A DNA stretch of 34,955 nt from Actinomycetes bacterium (GCA_021811865.1 JAKAQB010000037.1:1-34955); one strand, 5' to 3'; counted from the stretch's first letter, positions 1 through 9,556 are shown. Numbers and translations: made by a program. The notes: generated by a model from the sequence alone, not told the origin.

Positions 1-118
1 TGGCGAATCGGAACCGTGCCCTTGGACTTGCCCCCGGACCATCGGCTCGGGCTGCCGCCTGAGTCCTCGAGCGACCTGCGAGGAATCGCTGGCTGACTGG
101 GGGTTGACAAACGGTGTC

Positions 119-433
119 TCACAGCTCGCTCCCGCAGTGCACGCAGACGCGGCGCTTGGAGCCGTCGTCATCGATCCGGTAGCCGATGCGCGTGGCGCCG
201 TCCTTGGAGCAGATGATCGCCACGTTGGAGGCGTGGATCGGCATGTCCTTGTCGATGATGCCTCCCTTGAGACGCGTCGAGGTCTGCCGCCGGTGCTTCT
301 TGGCGATGTTGATCCCTTTGACGATCACCCGGTTGCTGTCGGGGAAGACCCGGGTGATCTCACCGGTCTTGCCCCGCTCCTTGCCGGACAGGACTTGCAC
401 CCGGTCACCCTTGCGCAGCTTCATCTTGGCCAT
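119..433 (-). CDS. rplX: 50S ribosomal protein L24
   Basis: Large-subunit assembly-initiator protein uL24, 104 aa, a normal length. A KOW motif lies near the N-terminus ([20 protein letters not shown], residues 5-24). Many bacterial L24 proteins have a C-terminal zinc ribbon made of two CxxC pairs. Here the second pair is present (C97, C100), but the first is C75-S-K-D78, so one cysteine has become Asp. The gene lies 1 bp after the rplN stop, as expected in the spc operon. rplE would be next, but the 118 bases to the left edge show no recognisable L5 start. An ATG at 42 opens an unrecognised frame that leaves the window. Confidence 0.97.
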   Translation of the reverse strand: MAKMKLRKGDRVQVLSGKERGKTGEITRVFPDSNRVIVKGINIAKKHRRQTSTRLKGGIIDKDMPIHASNVAIICSKDGATRIGYRIDDDGSKRRVCVHCGSEL

Positions 434-434
434 C

Positions 435-803
435 TCAGAGCACCTCCGGGGCCAGCGAGATGATGCGCATGAAGCGCTTGTCCCGCAGCTCCCGCCCGAC
501 CGGCCCGAAGATGCGGGTGCCCCGCGGCTGCTGCTGGTCGTTGATCAGCACGGCAGCGTTCTCGTCGAAGCGGATGTAGCTGCCGTCGGGCCGGCGCTTC
601 TCCTTCTTGGTGCGGACAACGACGCACTTGACGACGTCACCCTTCTTGACGTTGGCCCCGGGGATTGCATCCTTCACGGTGGCGACGAACACGTCCCCGA
701 TCGATGCGTACCGGCGCTTGGACCCGCCGAGCACCTTGATGCAGAGGACCTCCTTGGCACCGGAGTTGTCGGCGACCCGGAGGCGACTCTCCTGCTGGAT
801 CAT
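435..803 (-). CDS. rplN: 50S ribosomal protein L14
   Basis: uL14, a 23S rRNA-binding protein at the subunit interface. The ATG at 803 gives 122 aa, the family length, and the typical opening [20 protein letters not shown]. The conserved core [11 protein letters not shown] and the C-terminal region [15 protein letters not shown] are intact. The frame is open further upstream to 902, but that part overlaps rpsQ and looks non-coding. The gene sits 13 bp after the rpsQ stop and 1 bp before rplX, so it is part of the continuous minus-strand spc operon. Confidence 0.97.
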   Translation of the reverse strand: MIQQESRLRVADNSGAKEVLCIKVLGGSKRRYASIGDVFVATVKDAIPGANVKKGDVVKCVVVRTKKEKRRPDGSYIRFDENAAVLINDQQQPRGTRIFGPVGRELRDKRFMRIISLAPEVL

Positions 804-816
804 GTCGGGACTTCCC

Positions 817-1206
817 CTACTTGGCCCGCTCGAGGACCTCGACCACCCGCCAGCGCTTGCGCTTGGAGAGGGGCCGGGTCTCGGCCAGGCGGACACGGTC
901 ACCGACCTTCAGCTCGCTCTCCTCGTTGTGTGCGAGCAGGCGCGTGGTGCGCTGCACCGTCTTCGCATAACGGGGGTGGCGAACGCGCTCGACGACGGCA
1001 ACGACGACCGTCTTCTCCATGGCGGTGGATGCGACAAGGCCCTCCCGGACCTTGCGCCGGTTGGTCCGCCCGTCGGCGCCACCGCCTGCGCCACGCGCCT
1101 GCGCCGCCCCACCGCCTTCGCGCACCGACTCCGGCACGAGCCCTTCGGCGGACTCGACGGCTGCCACCTCCTCGGGCGCCACCTCGACAGGCTCCGACGA
1201 CGACAT
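817..1206 (-). CDS. rpsQ: 30S ribosomal protein S17 with N-terminal extension
   Basis: uS17, an early 16S rRNA-binding protein. The family core runs from about residue 47 to 129 ([10 protein letters not shown], then [11 protein letters not shown] and [14 protein letters not shown]). In front of it are about 46 extra residues, acidic at first ([18 protein letters not shown]) and then rich in Gly and Ala. Mycobacterial S17 also has an N-terminal extension, so this fits Actinobacteria. The start is supported by a one-base TGATG overlap with the rpmC stop. An internal start giving a core-only protein cannot be excluded. Confidence 0.95.
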   Translation of the reverse strand: MSSSEPVEVAPEEVAAVESAEGLVPESVREGGGAAQARGAGGGADGRTNRRKVREGLVASTAMEKTVVVAVVERVRHPRYAKTVQRTTRLLAHNEESELKVGDRVRLAETRPLSKRKRWRVVEVLERAK

Positions 1207-1430
1207 CAGGCCGACACCTCCGTCGCCGCCTCGGCGGCCTCGATCTCCCGCTGGCGCAGGATCGTGAGGATCCGCGCGATGTCCTTGCGAACGTGGCCCA
1301 TCCGGGAGGAGTTGTCCTGCTTGCCGGTGGCCAGCTGGAACCGCAGGTTGAACAGCTCCTGGCGGCTCGCCGCCAACCGCGCCTCCAGCTCGTCGTCGTT
1401 GAGCTCCCGCAGCTCGCTCGGCTTGGCCAT
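1206..1430 (-). CDS. rpmC: 50S ribosomal protein L29
   Basis: uL29, 74 aa, a small two-helix protein near the peptide exit tunnel and the docking site of trigger factor and SRP. The family signature [15 protein letters not shown] (residues 26-40) is present, followed by the usual basic helix. It overlaps both neighbours by one base (TGATG at the rplP stop and again at the rpsQ start), which points to translational coupling. The last 12 residues ([12 protein letters not shown]) are a short Ala/Glu tail. Confidence 0.96.
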   Translation of the reverse strand: MAKPSELRELNDDELEARLAASRQELFNLRFQLATGKQDNSSRMGHVRKDIARILTILRQREIEAAEAATEVSA

Positions 1431-1858
1431 CAGACGTGCACCTCCTCCTGCAACTGGCGCGTCACGAAGCGGGCCTTTATGGGCAGCTTCTGGATGGCGC
1501 GCTCCATCGCCGAACGCCCCAACGCCTCGTCCACCCCACCGAGCTCGAAGAGGATCCGGCCCGGCTTGACGACGGCGACCCAGAACTCAGGGTTGCCCTT
1601 GCCCGAGCCCATGCGGGTCTCGGCCGGCTTCTGGGTGACAGGCTTGTCGGGGAACACCCGTATCCACACCTTCCCGCCGCGGCGGACGTGCCGGGTCATG
1701 GCGATGCGGGCTGCCTCGATCTGGCGGGCGGTGATCCATCCCGGCTCGAGGGCCTGGATGCCGTAGTCGCCGAAGGTGACGGTCGTCCCGCCCTTCGCCT
1801 GGCCGGACAGCCGACCCCGCTGCATCTTGCGGTGCTTGACCTTGCGCGGCATCAACAT
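1430..1858 (-). CDS. rplP: 50S ribosomal protein L16
   Basis: uL16, 142 aa, a late-assembly protein that helps shape the A site and contacts 5S rRNA. It starts [11 protein letters not shown] as is usual for the family; the second Met (ATG at 1852) is less likely. Conserved blocks are GYGIQALE-like [15 protein letters not shown], the [15 protein letters not shown] region and [13 protein letters not shown] (84-96). It is 3 bp after rpsC and overlaps rpmC by one base. Confidence 0.97.
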   Translation of the reverse strand: MLMPRKVKHRKMQRGRLSGQAKGGTTVTFGDYGIQALEPGWITARQIEAARIAMTRHVRRGGKVWIRVFPDKPVTQKPAETRMGSGKGNPEFWVAVVKPGRILFELGGVDEALGRSAMERAIQKLPIKARFVTRQLQEEVHV

Positions 1859-1861
1859 GGC

Positions 1862-2818
<957 letters not shown>

Positions 2819-3604
2819 CTACTGCTCCTCCTCGGGGGCGGCGGTCTCTGCGTCGGGCGGCGGGGCCTGCCCCGCCTCGGCTTCGGCCCCGGCGGAGGGC
2901 TCGTCGTCCTCGGGAGCGGCCCAGCTGGCGCCTGCACGCCGGCCCGCCCCGGCCGGCGTGGGCTCCGCCGGCATGGGCTCGGGCTCCGCCGGCGTAGCCC
3001 CGGTGCCGGGCGACACCTCGACCTCCGCCGGCGTAGCCCCGGTGCCGACCGCCTCGGGCGACACCTCGACCTCCTCGACCTCGCCCGCCTCCTGCTCCTC
3101 GAGCTCTTCCACCGTCACCCCGGCCCGGCGCTGGGCACGGGTCCGGGTGTCGCCGGCCTCCCGCCGGGAGCCGCGCACCCGCCGCTCGCGCGCCGCCAGC
3201 TGCTCGGCCCGCCGCCGGGCACGCAGGCGCTCGAGCTGGTCGGCTGGCAACCGGCTCACTATGACGGTGATGTGGCTCGTCCGCTTGCGGATCCGGGTGG
3301 CCCGGCCCCGGGCCCGGGGCCGCCAGCGCTTGACGGTGGTGCCCTCGTCGGCGAAGCAGGCCGACACGTACAGCTCCTCGGCCTCCTGGTCCTCGTTGTT
3401 CTCGGCGTTGGCGATGGCCGAGTGCAGCACCTTGCCGACGACGGTGGCGGCGTCGCGCTCGGAGAAGCGAAGGATCGCCTCCGCCTCCTGCACCGGCCTG
3501 TTGCGGATCAGGTCGAGCACCTCCCGGACCTTGTTGGGCGCCACCCGGGAGTGGCGGAGGACGGCTCGCGTGCCGGGGCGCTCGTTTGTCTTGGGCCCCG
3601 TCAT
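2819..3604 (-). CDS. rplV: 50S ribosomal protein L22 with ~143-residue acidic tail
   Basis: uL22, whose beta hairpin lines the peptide exit tunnel. The core (residues 1-118) is normal: [20 protein letters not shown] near the start, the SAIANAENN segment, and the tunnel-loop region [21 protein letters not shown] basic coiled stretch follows (119-155), then a Pro/Glu/Ala-rich acidic tail to residue 261 built partly from repeats of [12 protein letters not shown] type. Total length is more than twice the usual ~110-150 aa. It overlaps rpsS by four bases (ATGA) and abuts rpsC. The tail reads as real coding sequence, because it stays open and ends exactly at the rpsC start. Confidence 0.95.
   Translation of the reverse strand: MTGPKTNERPGTRAVLRHSRVAPNKVREVLDLIRNRPVQEAEAILRFSERDAATVVGKVLHSAIANAENNEDQEAEELYVSACFADEGTTVKRWRPRARGRATRIRKRTSHITVIVSRLPADQLERLRARRRAEQLAARERRVRGSRREAGDTRTRAQRRAGVTVEELEEQEAGEVEEVEVSPEAVGTGATPAEVEVSPGTGATPAEPEPMPAEPTPAGAGRRAGASWAAPEDDEPSAGAEAEAGQAPPPDAETAAPEEEQ
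2984..3070 (-). repeat. 39-bp in-frame tandem repeat in rplV tail
   Basis: Two copies of a 39-bp unit (13 codons) lie head to tail at 2984-3022 and 3023-3070; the second carries a 9-bp insertion. They encode the repeated VSP...[10 protein letters not shown] segments of the L22 tail. Both the unit and the insertion are multiples of three, so the frame is kept. Confidence 0.85.
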
Positions 3605-3879
3605 CGACGGCCCGACCTCTCCTGGCCGGCGTGGAAGCGGAACGTCCGCGTGGGCGCGAACTCGCCGAGCTTGTGGCCGACCATCGACTCGGTGATGTAG
3701 ACGGGCACGTGCTTGCGCCCGTCGTGGACAGCGATGGTGTGGCCGACCATGTCGGGGATGATCGTCGAGCGCCGGGACCAGGTCTTGACGACCCGCTTCT
3801 CGTTGCGGGAGTTGAGGTCGTCGACCTTCTTCAGCAGGTGGTCGTCGACGAACGGACCCTTCTTCAGGCTGCGGGGCAT
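3601..3879 (-). CDS. rpsS: 30S ribosomal protein S19
   Basis: uS19, 92 aa, in the head of the small subunit, contacting S13 and the A-site finger. The sequence is typical from [19 protein letters not shown] through [20 protein letters not shown] and the signature [18 protein letters not shown]. It starts 3 bp after rplB and its stop overlaps the rplV start (ATGA), so rpsS and rplV are likely coupled in translation. Confidence 0.98.
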   Translation of the reverse strand: MPRSLKKGPFVDDHLLKKVDDLNSRNEKRVVKTWSRRSTIIPDMVGHTIAVHDGRKHVPVYITESMVGHKLGEFAPTRTFRFHAGQERSGRR

Positions 3880-3882
3880 CTG

Positions 3883-4719
3883 CTACCTCCGGGCGCCGCG
3901 GGTGCGCCGGCGGCGGACGATGAGCTTCTCGGACGGCTTCGTGCGGTCACGGGTGCGGCCCTCGGGCTTGCCCCAAGGCGACACCGGGTGGCGGCCGCCG
4001 GAGGTCTTGCCCTCTCCGCCACCGAGGGGGTGGTCGACGGGGTTCATGGCGACACCTCGGGTCTGGGGCCGCACGCCCTTCCAGCGGTTGCGGCCCGCCT
4101 TGCCGACGGACACGAGCTCGGCCTCCGGGTTGCCGACCTCCCCGAGGGTCGCCCGGCAGTCGATCGGCACGCGCCGCATCTCCGTGGAGGGGAGCCGGAG
4201 GGTGGCGTAGTCGCCCTCCTTGGCGACGAGCTGGACGCTCATGCCGGCGCCCCGGGCGACCTTGCCGCCGCCACCGGGCTTGAGCTCGACGTTGTGGACG
4301 ACCGAGCCCACGGGGATGTAGCGCATCGGCAGCGCATTGCCCGGACGGATGTCGGCGCCCTGGCCGCTCCGCAGGATGTCGCCGACGGCCACCCGGGCAG
4401 GAGCGAGGATGTAGCGCTTCTCGCCGTCGTGATAGTGCAGGAGGGCGATGCGCGCATTGCGGTTGGGGTCGTATTCGATGGCCGCGACCGTCGCCGGGAC
4501 GCCATCCTTGGTGCGCTTGAAATCGATGATGCGGTACTGCTGCTTGTGGCCACCGCCCCGGTGGCGAGCGGTCTTGCGGCCGTAGGCGTTGCGCCCGCCG
4601 GTACCCGGCTTGGGGGCGAGCAGGCTCTTTTCCGGGCGCTTCTTGGTGACCTCGGCGAAATCGGAGACGGTCTGGAAACGACGGCCGGCGCTGGTCGGCT
4701 TCCGCTTGCGCAGCGGCAT
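3883..4719 (-). CDS. rplB: 50S ribosomal protein L2
   Basis: uL2, 278 aa, a core protein needed for subunit joining and the peptidyl-transferase region. It has the OB-fold and SH3-like domains with [17 protein letters not shown] (47-63), [10 protein letters not shown], and the conserved C-terminal segment [20 protein letters not shown], including the key His of [10 protein letters not shown]. It starts 1 bp after the rplW stop, in the usual S10 order. Confidence 0.98.
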   Translation of the reverse strand: MPLRKRKPTSAGRRFQTVSDFAEVTKKRPEKSLLAPKPGTGGRNAYGRKTARHRGGGHKQQYRIIDFKRTKDGVPATVAAIEYDPNRNARIALLHYHDGEKRYILAPARVAVGDILRSGQGADIRPGNALPMRYIPVGSVVHNVELKPGGGGKVARGAGMSVQLVAKEGDYATLRLPSTEMRRVPIDCRATLGEVGNPEAELVSVGKAGRNRWKGVRPQTRGVAMNPVDHPLGGGEGKTSGGRHPVSPWGKPEGRTRDRTKPSEKLIVRRRRTRGARR

Positions 4720-4720
4720 C

Positions 4721-5017
4721 TCAGCTCCCCTCGAACAGCGGGATGGAATGGCCCTCCCGCAGGGTGACCATGGCGCGCTTGGTGTCGGGCCGCTTGCCGA
4801 ACGTGGCCTGGCGGCGGCTGCGCTTGCGCTTTCCCTGCCGGTTGAGGGTGCGCACGGCCTCGACCCGCACGTTGAAGATGGCTTCGACGGCCTGGCGGAT
4901 CTCGATCTTGTTGGCCTTGGGGGAAACGACGAACGTGTACACGTTGTGGTCCAACAATGCGTAGGACTTCTCGGACACGACGGGCCGGAGAATGACGCTC
5001 CGCGGGTCGCTGCTCAC
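4721..5017 (-). CDS. rplW: 50S ribosomal protein L23
   Basis: uL23, 98 aa, at the tunnel exit, where trigger factor and SRP dock. The chosen GTG start at 5017 overlaps the rplD stop as GTGA and has a GGAGGA ribosome-binding site a few bases upstream, inside rplD. A longer open frame exists but runs through rplD. The protein begins [20 protein letters not shown], and contains the conserved [19 protein letters not shown] and basic [11 protein letters not shown] loop. Confidence 0.95.
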   Translation of the reverse strand: MSSDPRSVILRPVVSEKSYALLDHNVYTFVVSPKANKIEIRQAVEAIFNVRVEAVRTLNRQGKRKRSRRQATFGKRPDTKRAMVTLREGHSIPLFEGS

Positions 5018-5670
5018 GCTTCCTCCTCCGAAAGTGCGACAGTTGCGACCTCGACCGCAGCGTTGCCCGGCAAGGTGGCCGTGGTGAAGACGACCCAGTC
5101 GTTGCAAAGGACGTCATACGCGTTGAGCTCCCCGCTGAACAGGACCTGGACCTGCGGCAGGTTGCGCAGGGATCTGTAGGCACTGTCGTCGTCCCGGTCG
5201 AGCACTACCAGCGCACGCCCCTCGATGCCGAGGGCGGCGAGGGCGGCCTTGGCGTCCTTGGTGCTCGGCATGGTCCACGGCCAAGCGTCCACGACAGCGA
5301 CGCGGCCCTCCGAGGCCCGGTCCGACAACGCCGAACGCAGCGCCAGGTTGATCATCTTCCTCGGCGTCCGCTGCCGGTAGCTGCGCGGCTTCGGGCCGAG
5401 GGCGATGCCGCCGCCGGTGAACTGCGGCGCCCGCTCCGACCCCTGACGGGCACGTCCCGTGCCCTTCTGCTTGAACGGCTTCTTCCCCCCGCCCGACACC
5501 TCGGCGCGGGTCTTCGTGCTCTGCGTGCCCGCCCGGGCAGCCGCCAGCTGGGCGGTGACCACCTGGTGCAGCACGGCGACGTTGGGCTCGATCCCAAAGG
5601 TGTGGTGGTCGAGGGTCGCCGAGCCGGTCACGCCGCCGGTGACGTCGCGGATGTCGACCTGGACGCTCAC
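5014..5670 (-). CDS. rplD: 50S ribosomal protein L4
   Basis: uL4, 218 aa, whose loop reaches the narrow part of the exit tunnel. In E. coli it also represses the S10 operon; no leader for such control was recognised here. The GTG start at 5670 overlaps the rplC stop (GTGA). The tunnel-loop region is intact: [20 protein letters not shown], then [19 protein letters not shown] longer frame to 6348 lies inside rplC and is a shadow. The stop overlaps the rplW start, again as GTGA. Confidence 0.95.
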   Translation of the reverse strand: MSVQVDIRDVTGGVTGSATLDHHTFGIEPNVAVLHQVVTAQLAAARAGTQSTKTRAEVSGGGKKPFKQKGTGRARQGSERAPQFTGGGIALGPKPRSYRQRTPRKMINLALRSALSDRASEGRVAVVDAWPWTMPSTKDAKAALAALGIEGRALVVLDRDDDSAYRSLRNLPQVQVLFSGELNAYDVLCNDWVVFTTATLPGNAAVEVATVALSEEEA

Positions 5671-6305
5671 TTCCGGCCTCCCTTGACGGCGTCGCGGATG
5701 AGGACCACGCCGCCCCGGGGCCCGGGCACGGCGCCCTTGACGAGGAGGAGGTTGCGCTCGACGTCGGCGGAGACGACCTCGAGGTTGAGGGTCGTCACCC
5801 TCTCGCTGCCGAGCTGGCCGGCCATGCGGGTCCCCTTGAAGACCCGCGCCGGCGTAGCGCACGCGCCGATGCCTCCTGGTGCCCGGTGGTGCTTGTGGTT
5901 GCCGTGGCTGGCACCCTGGCCGCTGAAGTTGTGGCGCTTCATCCCGCCGGAAAAGCCCTTGCCCTTGCTGACGGCGGTCACGTCCACCTTGGCGCCAGCG
6001 GCGAGCACGTCGACCGACAGCTCCTGGCCGACGGCGTACTCGGAGCTGTCGTCGACCCGGAGCTCCACCAGGGTGCGTCCCGGCTCGACGTCCGCCTTGG
6101 CGTAGTGGCCGGCGAGAGGCTTGTTGACCTTGGCGGGCGGTCCGTAGGTGACCTGGACGGCGGAGTAGCCGTCCCGGTCGGGGGTCTTCCGTTGCACGAC
6201 GCGCGCTGGCGTGACCCGGATGACGGTGACCGCGACGGCACGGTTGTCGCCGTCCCAGACCTGGGTCATGCCGACTTTCTCGCCGACGATCGCATTGGAA
6301 GGCAC
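5667..6305 (-). CDS. rplC: 50S ribosomal protein L3
   Basis: uL3, 212 aa, near the peptidyl-transferase centre. The GTG at 6305 gives the family opening [18 protein letters not shown]. The region [20 protein letters not shown], with the conserved loop [13 protein letters not shown], is present. The frame is open upstream to 6419, but those residues do not look like L3. In most bacteria rpsJ lies just upstream; here the upstream DNA is a divergent region followed by a PBP gene on the plus strand, so rplC heads its own transcript. Confidence 0.95.
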   Translation of the reverse strand: MPSNAIVGEKVGMTQVWDGDNRAVAVTVIRVTPARVVQRKTPDRDGYSAVQVTYGPPAKVNKPLAGHYAKADVEPGRTLVELRVDDSSEYAVGQELSVDVLAAGAKVDVTAVSKGKGFSGGMKRHNFSGQGASHGNHKHHRAPGGIGACATPARVFKGTRMAGQLGSERVTTLNLEVVSADVERNLLLVKGAVPGPRGGVVLIRDAVKGGRK

Positions 6306-6449
6306 AGCAGGGCTCTTTCTGGCTCGTGGCGGAAGTGGTCCCAAACAACTCCGGACCGCTTCACACGCAGGTCGGTTTTTTCGCCGCGGGGTCTCCGCAC
6401 CACCGGAGCGGGCGGACACCCGCGGACACGTCGTGACGACCGGGGGAGC

Positions 6450-6480
6450 AGGTTAGCAGCATGTGGGTGGGTGCGGACAA
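6450..6480 (-). promoter_or_regulatory. Candidate promoter for rplC-rplX
   Basis: On the minus strand, TTGTCC (6480-6475) and TAACCT (6455-6450) resemble -35 and -10 boxes, but the 19-base spacer is longer than ideal. It would give a leader of about 140 bases before rplC. A promoter is needed somewhere in 6306-6553, because rpsJ is far away and the gene between is on the other strand. The exact site is a guess. Confidence 0.3.
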
Positions 6481-6553
6481 GGCGCCATGACGGACCCCCC
6501 ACCCGGTAGAGTTGCAGGCGCGGCGGAGACCCGAGTTGGGGGTCTGTTCCGCC

Positions 6554-8362
6554 GTGCCCGGCAAGCCATCGTCACACCCACAACAGCGCAAGCGCCCCGG
6601 CCACCGCCGCACCGGTCTGGCGCGCCACAGCCGGCACCGCCTCTTCGTGCTGCTCATGGTCTCCGCAGTGGCGTTCACGTCCATCGGCGTGAAGCTCCTG
6701 TCGATCCAGGCGCTCGACTCCAGCCGGCTCGTCGCGGCGCGCGTGGCCCAGTCGGAGAGGTCCGTGACGCTGCCGGCCCTGCGCGGGTCGATCCTCGCCA
6801 GCGACGGCAACGAGCTCGCCCTGTCGGAGATGCGGTCGACGATCTTCGCCGACCCGACCGAGATCACCCACGCCGGCGCCGAGGCGGCCGCCCTCGCCCC
6901 CATCCTCCACGAGACGCAGGCCGCCCTCCAGCGCCAGCTGACCGAGCACACCACCTACGTCCCCCTCGTCGTGGGCGGGACCCAGGCGCTCGCCGACGCG
7001 GTGCAAGAGGTCGTCGACACCGGCACCCTGCCAGGCATCGGCATCAACCAGGAGCCGGTCCGCTACTACCCCGCCGGCTCGCTGGCCTCGCCCCTCATCG
7101 GGTTCATGAACGCCAACGGCGCCGCTGGCGGCCTCGAGATCCGCTACAACCGCCTGCTCACCGGCAGGCCCGGCAAGCTGGTCGAAGCCGTCGACCCGGC
7201 GGGGGCGCCCATCCCGGGCGGCGTGGCCGAGGACGTGGCCGCCGTCAACGGCGACGACCTCGTCACCACCATCGACGAGGGCCTCCAGTACCAGGTGGAG
7301 CAGGCGTTGGCCAAGGCCATCACCACCTCGCACGGCACCGGCGGCGTCGCCCTCGTCGAGTCGACGAAGACCGGGCAGCTGCTGGCCACGGCGAGCCTGG
7401 TCTCCGACGGCAACGGCGGCAAGCCGACGGAGGCGCCGAGCGAGACGGCGTTCACCAACGTCTACGAGCCGGGCTCCGTGTCGAAGATCGTGACGATCTC
7501 CGGGGCCATCGCCTCCGGCTCGATCACGCCCGACGACACCTTCGTCATCCCCAACACCCTCCTGGTGTCAGGGTCCATCTTCCACGACGCCGAGACGCAC
7601 CCCACCTACCTGCTGTCCACCACCGGCGTCCTGGCGCAGTCGTCCAACATCGGGGCCATCCAGATCGCCCAGCGGATGGGGCCGTACCGGCTGTACCACT
7701 ACGAGCGGGCGTTCGGCCTGACGCAGGCGACGGACATCGGCTTCCCCGGCGAGTCCGCCGGGCTCGTGACGCCGCTGGCGAGGTGGAGCGGGACGACGCT
7801 GCCGACCCTCGCGTTCGGTGAGGCCAACGCCGTCACCGCCGCCCAGATGATCGGGGCCATCAACACGATCGCCGACGGCGGCGTGTACGTCCCGCCCAGG
7901 CTGGTGACCGCAACCATCGGGCCCGACGGCCGGGAGCACCCGCTGGCCGCACCGCGGCCGCACCGCGTGGTCCCGACATGGGTGGCGAGGACCATGGCGG
8001 GCATGCTGGAGCAGGTCGTGTCCAACGGCACGGGCCTCGCCGCCCAGGTACCCGGCTACGCCGTGGCCGGCAAGACGGGGACGTCGTTCGCCCTGGCGCC
8101 CAACGGCACGTACGACATGAGCCGGTACGTCTCCAGCTTCGCCGGCTTCCTGCCCGCCCAGGACCCGCAGGTGAGCATCCTGGTGGTCGTGGACCACACC
8201 CAGCTGTTCGGGGCGGAGGCGGCCGCCCCGGCGTTCTCGACCATCGCCCGAGACGCCATCCTCGACCTCGAGATCCCGAGCGCCGGCCCGCAGCCCGCCC
8301 CCTCGATCGCCGCCGTCCCCTCCATCGCCGGCCAGCCGCTCCTGTCCTACATGCAGAAGTGA
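6554..8362 (+). CDS. Class B penicillin-binding protein (FtsI/PBP2 type)
   Basis: A D,D-transpeptidase that cross-links septal or lateral peptidoglycan, anchored by one membrane segment (residues ~32-52, LFVLLMVSAVAFTSIGVKLL) with the catalytic domain outside. All three active-site motifs are present: SVSK (nucleophile S308, K311), SSN (363-365) and KTGT (507-510). The N-terminal PBP dimerisation domain starts around RSVTLPALRGSILASDG. I chose GTG 6554 (602 aa), because a TAGAGT -10-like box at 6507-6512 overlaps the alternative TTG start at 6512 (616 aa). ftsI is normally in the division (dcw) cluster. This copy is alone, facing the ribosomal genes, and may be a second paralogue. Confidence 0.9.
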   Translation: MPGKPSSHPQQRKRPGHRRTGLARHSRHRLFVLLMVSAVAFTSIGVKLLSIQALDSSRLVAARVAQSERSVTLPALRGSILASDGNELALSEMRSTIFADPTEITHAGAEAAALAPILHETQAALQRQLTEHTTYVPLVVGGTQALADAVQEVVDTGTLPGIGINQEPVRYYPAGSLASPLIGFMNANGAAGGLEIRYNRLLTGRPGKLVEAVDPAGAPIPGGVAEDVAAVNGDDLVTTIDEGLQYQVEQALAKAITTSHGTGGVALVESTKTGQLLATASLVSDGNGGKPTEAPSETAFTNVYEPGSVSKIVTISGAIASGSITPDDTFVIPNTLLVSGSIFHDAETHPTYLLSTTGVLAQSSNIGAIQIAQRMGPYRLYHYERAFGLTQATDIGFPGESAGLVTPLARWSGTTLPTLAFGEANAVTAAQMIGAINTIADGGVYVPPRLVTATIGPDGREHPLAAPRPHRVVPTWVARTMAGMLEQVVSNGTGLAAQVPGYAVAGKTGTSFALAPNGTYDMSRYVSSFAGFLPAQDPQVSILVVVDHTQLFGAEAAAPAFSTIARDAILDLEIPSAGPQPAPSIAAVPSIAGQPLLSYMQK

Positions 8363-8400
8363 CCGCCGGGCGGTACCTCGGGGGGCCGCTCGCCGGAGGT

Positions 8401-8438
8401 CGGTGCACTCGGGCCTGTAAACCGGCCTGAATGCACCG
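8401..8438 (+). terminator. Hairpin after the PBP gene
   Basis: A 15-bp stem (8401-8415 with 8424-8438) has one mismatch, one G-T wobble and an 8-base loop. It starts 39 bases after the PBP stop, between two convergent genes. There is no T-run, so if it ends transcription it is not a classic intrinsic terminator. A 9-bp direct repeat GCACCGAGG (8433 and 8452) overlaps its right arm. Confidence 0.45.
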
Positions 8439-8542
8439 AGGCATCGCCAACGCACCGAGGTCCCGTCCACGTGGACCGCCGGCGGGCGACGGTGCGGGCC
8501 GGTGAAGCTCCAGAAAGTCTTGTTCCTACTGGTCTGTACGGA

Positions 8543-8890
8543 CTAGCCCTCTGCTGGCCAGCGTCCGTGCTGGCGCGTTGCCGGCCGGCTGCCCCGGGCC
8601 CGGGCAAGCAGGCGGGCCAGCACGACGGCGACACGGTCGAGACCGGAGCGGCCGGCTGGCACGGGGCTGCTCATCCGGGCAGCCGGCACGTCCCCTTCCC
8701 CCGACAGCAACAGGTCCCGGGCCGCAACCAGCGCGGCGAGCCGTTCGGCGGCGAACTGCTCGTCGCCGCCGGCGTCGGGGTGCACGGCACGCACCGCGGC
8801 AGCGAACGCGCGGCGCACCTCCGCCGGCCCCGCTCCCGGTTGCAACCCCAGCAGATCCCAGGCGTCCACCCGACCATCGTGCCATTTCAC
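8543..8890 (-). CDS. Small J-domain protein
   Basis: A 115-aa protein with a short J domain in its first ~55 residues: DAWDLLGLQPGAGPAEVRRA, then the HPD tripeptide (residues 37-39, in AVRAVHPDAGG) that stimulates Hsp70/DnaK ATPase in this family. There is no Gly/Phe region, zinc finger or client-binding domain, only an Arg/Ala-rich tail with a possible short helix (RVAVVLARLLARA). It is therefore a J-domain co-chaperone or adaptor rather than DnaJ. The GTG at 8890 is chosen; a GTG at 8869 is an alternative. No dnaK or grpE is nearby. It lies convergent with the PBP gene. Confidence 0.65.
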   Translation of the reverse strand: MKWHDGRVDAWDLLGLQPGAGPAEVRRAFAAAVRAVHPDAGGDEQFAAERLAALVAARDLLLSGEGDVPAARMSSPVPAGRSGLDRVAVVLARLLARARGSRPATRQHGRWPAEG

Positions 8891-9056
8891 CGACGAGCCC
8901 GGTGCGCCCTGAAGCAGAGCGCCGGCGGGGGATGCACACCTGCGACGCGAACATGGCGAGAGGGATCACGGCCTCGAGCACCGGCTGGCGGCGGCCGTCG
9001 CCGCGGACGAAGAGCTCACCCTGGGGACACCGGTCCGCCGCGCCCCCTGACCGACG

Positions 9057-9080
9057 TCAATTCTGTTGCATCTTGATCTC
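9057..9080 (-). pseudogene. Remnant of an rpsJ 3' end
   Basis: On the minus strand this reads E-I-K-M-Q-Q-N-stop; intact rpsJ ends E-I-K-I-Q-Q-N-stop. Four bases differ, all transitions and all at third codon positions; three are silent and one changes Ile to Met. The two bases after the stop also match. Homology ends upstream of the Glu codon. The pattern suggests a true, diverged copy of coding sequence rather than chance. Confidence 0.6.
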
Positions 9081-9139
9081 CTGGAAGGGGATATACGGTA
9101 CAACCGTAGTTGCACGAACCTCATCCTCAGGCTCGCCGC

Positions 9140-9355
9140 TCACAGGACCTGGACCTTCGTTGATCCAGCAGCGGTTGGCGCAGGCACCGGCTCACCGTGC
9201 TCTCGAAGAGAACTGATATGGAGCGGGATGGCCTCGGCAATGAGCCTCTCGACCTCTTCATGGCTCCCACCTGCAGCAACGCAGCCGGGGAGGTCGGGCA
9301 CATACGCGCCCCAGGCTTCCCCCTCCTGCTCGATGACCACGACGTACTCAGTCAC
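9140..9355 (-). CDS. hicB: HicB-type antitoxin
   Basis: A 71-aa protein with the HicB partial RNase H fold: VTEYVVVIEQEGEAWGAYVP, then DLPGCVAAGGSHEEVERLIAEAI. HicB binds and blocks the HicA mRNA interferase and usually represses its own operon. No ribbon-helix-helix or HTH DNA-binding extension is visible, so it belongs to the short HicB class. The GTG start at 9355 overlaps the ancestral hicA stop by eight bases. In the present sequence the reading frame is continuous with frameshifted hicA, so it may also be made as the C-terminal part of a 137-aa or longer HicA'-HicB chimera. Confidence 0.8.
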   Translation of the reverse strand: MTEYVVVIEQEGEAWGAYVPDLPGCVAAGGSHEEVERLIAEAIPLHISSLREHGEPVPAPTAAGSTKVQVL

Positions 9356-9556
9356 GCTGTCTCTTTTCCGACCCGTGGGCCTGCTTCCAGATCGATGCCA
9401 GAGTACCCCTGGGCACTTCACTTCATCCCTGGGCTTGCCCGCGACCGTCACCGTTCCCGGGCGATCCGGATGACGGAACTGGCGATGCGAACCGGACTGT
9501 CTCTCGAGACGCCAGCCCTCCCGTTCCAGGATCCGGATCACCTCACGTACCTTCAC
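9348..9556 (-). pseudogene. hicA: hicA toxin, frameshifted by a 5-bp duplication
   Basis: HicA is a small dsRBD-like mRNA interferase. The N-terminal part is clear from GTG 9556: [20 protein letters not shown], then [10 protein letters not shown] with the catalytic His, and TVTVAGKPRDEV. Directly after DEV, five bases are tandemly repeated (9414-9423). Taking out one copy restores the family C-terminus (PRGTLASIWKQA) and a stop at 9348 that overlaps hicB, giving 67 aa. As sequenced, the frame instead runs into hicB. The toxin is probably inactive, because its last helix is lost; a sequencing error is possible. No clear ribosome-binding site was seen. Confidence 0.75.

Noticed and set aside
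100..118. TTGACA on the plus strand near the left edge
   Set aside because: There is no -10 box at proper spacing and no plus-strand gene follows.
8891..9054. Coding-like minus-strand stretch (reads ELFVRGDGRRQPVLEAVIPL)
   Set aside because: It is open and in frame with the rpsJ remnant, but has no start site or family match and runs into the J-domain gene in another frame.
9094..9108. Short palindrome TACGGT-ACA-ACCGTA downstream of hicB
   Set aside because: Six-base arms with no T-run; HicB operators lie upstream of the operon, not after it.
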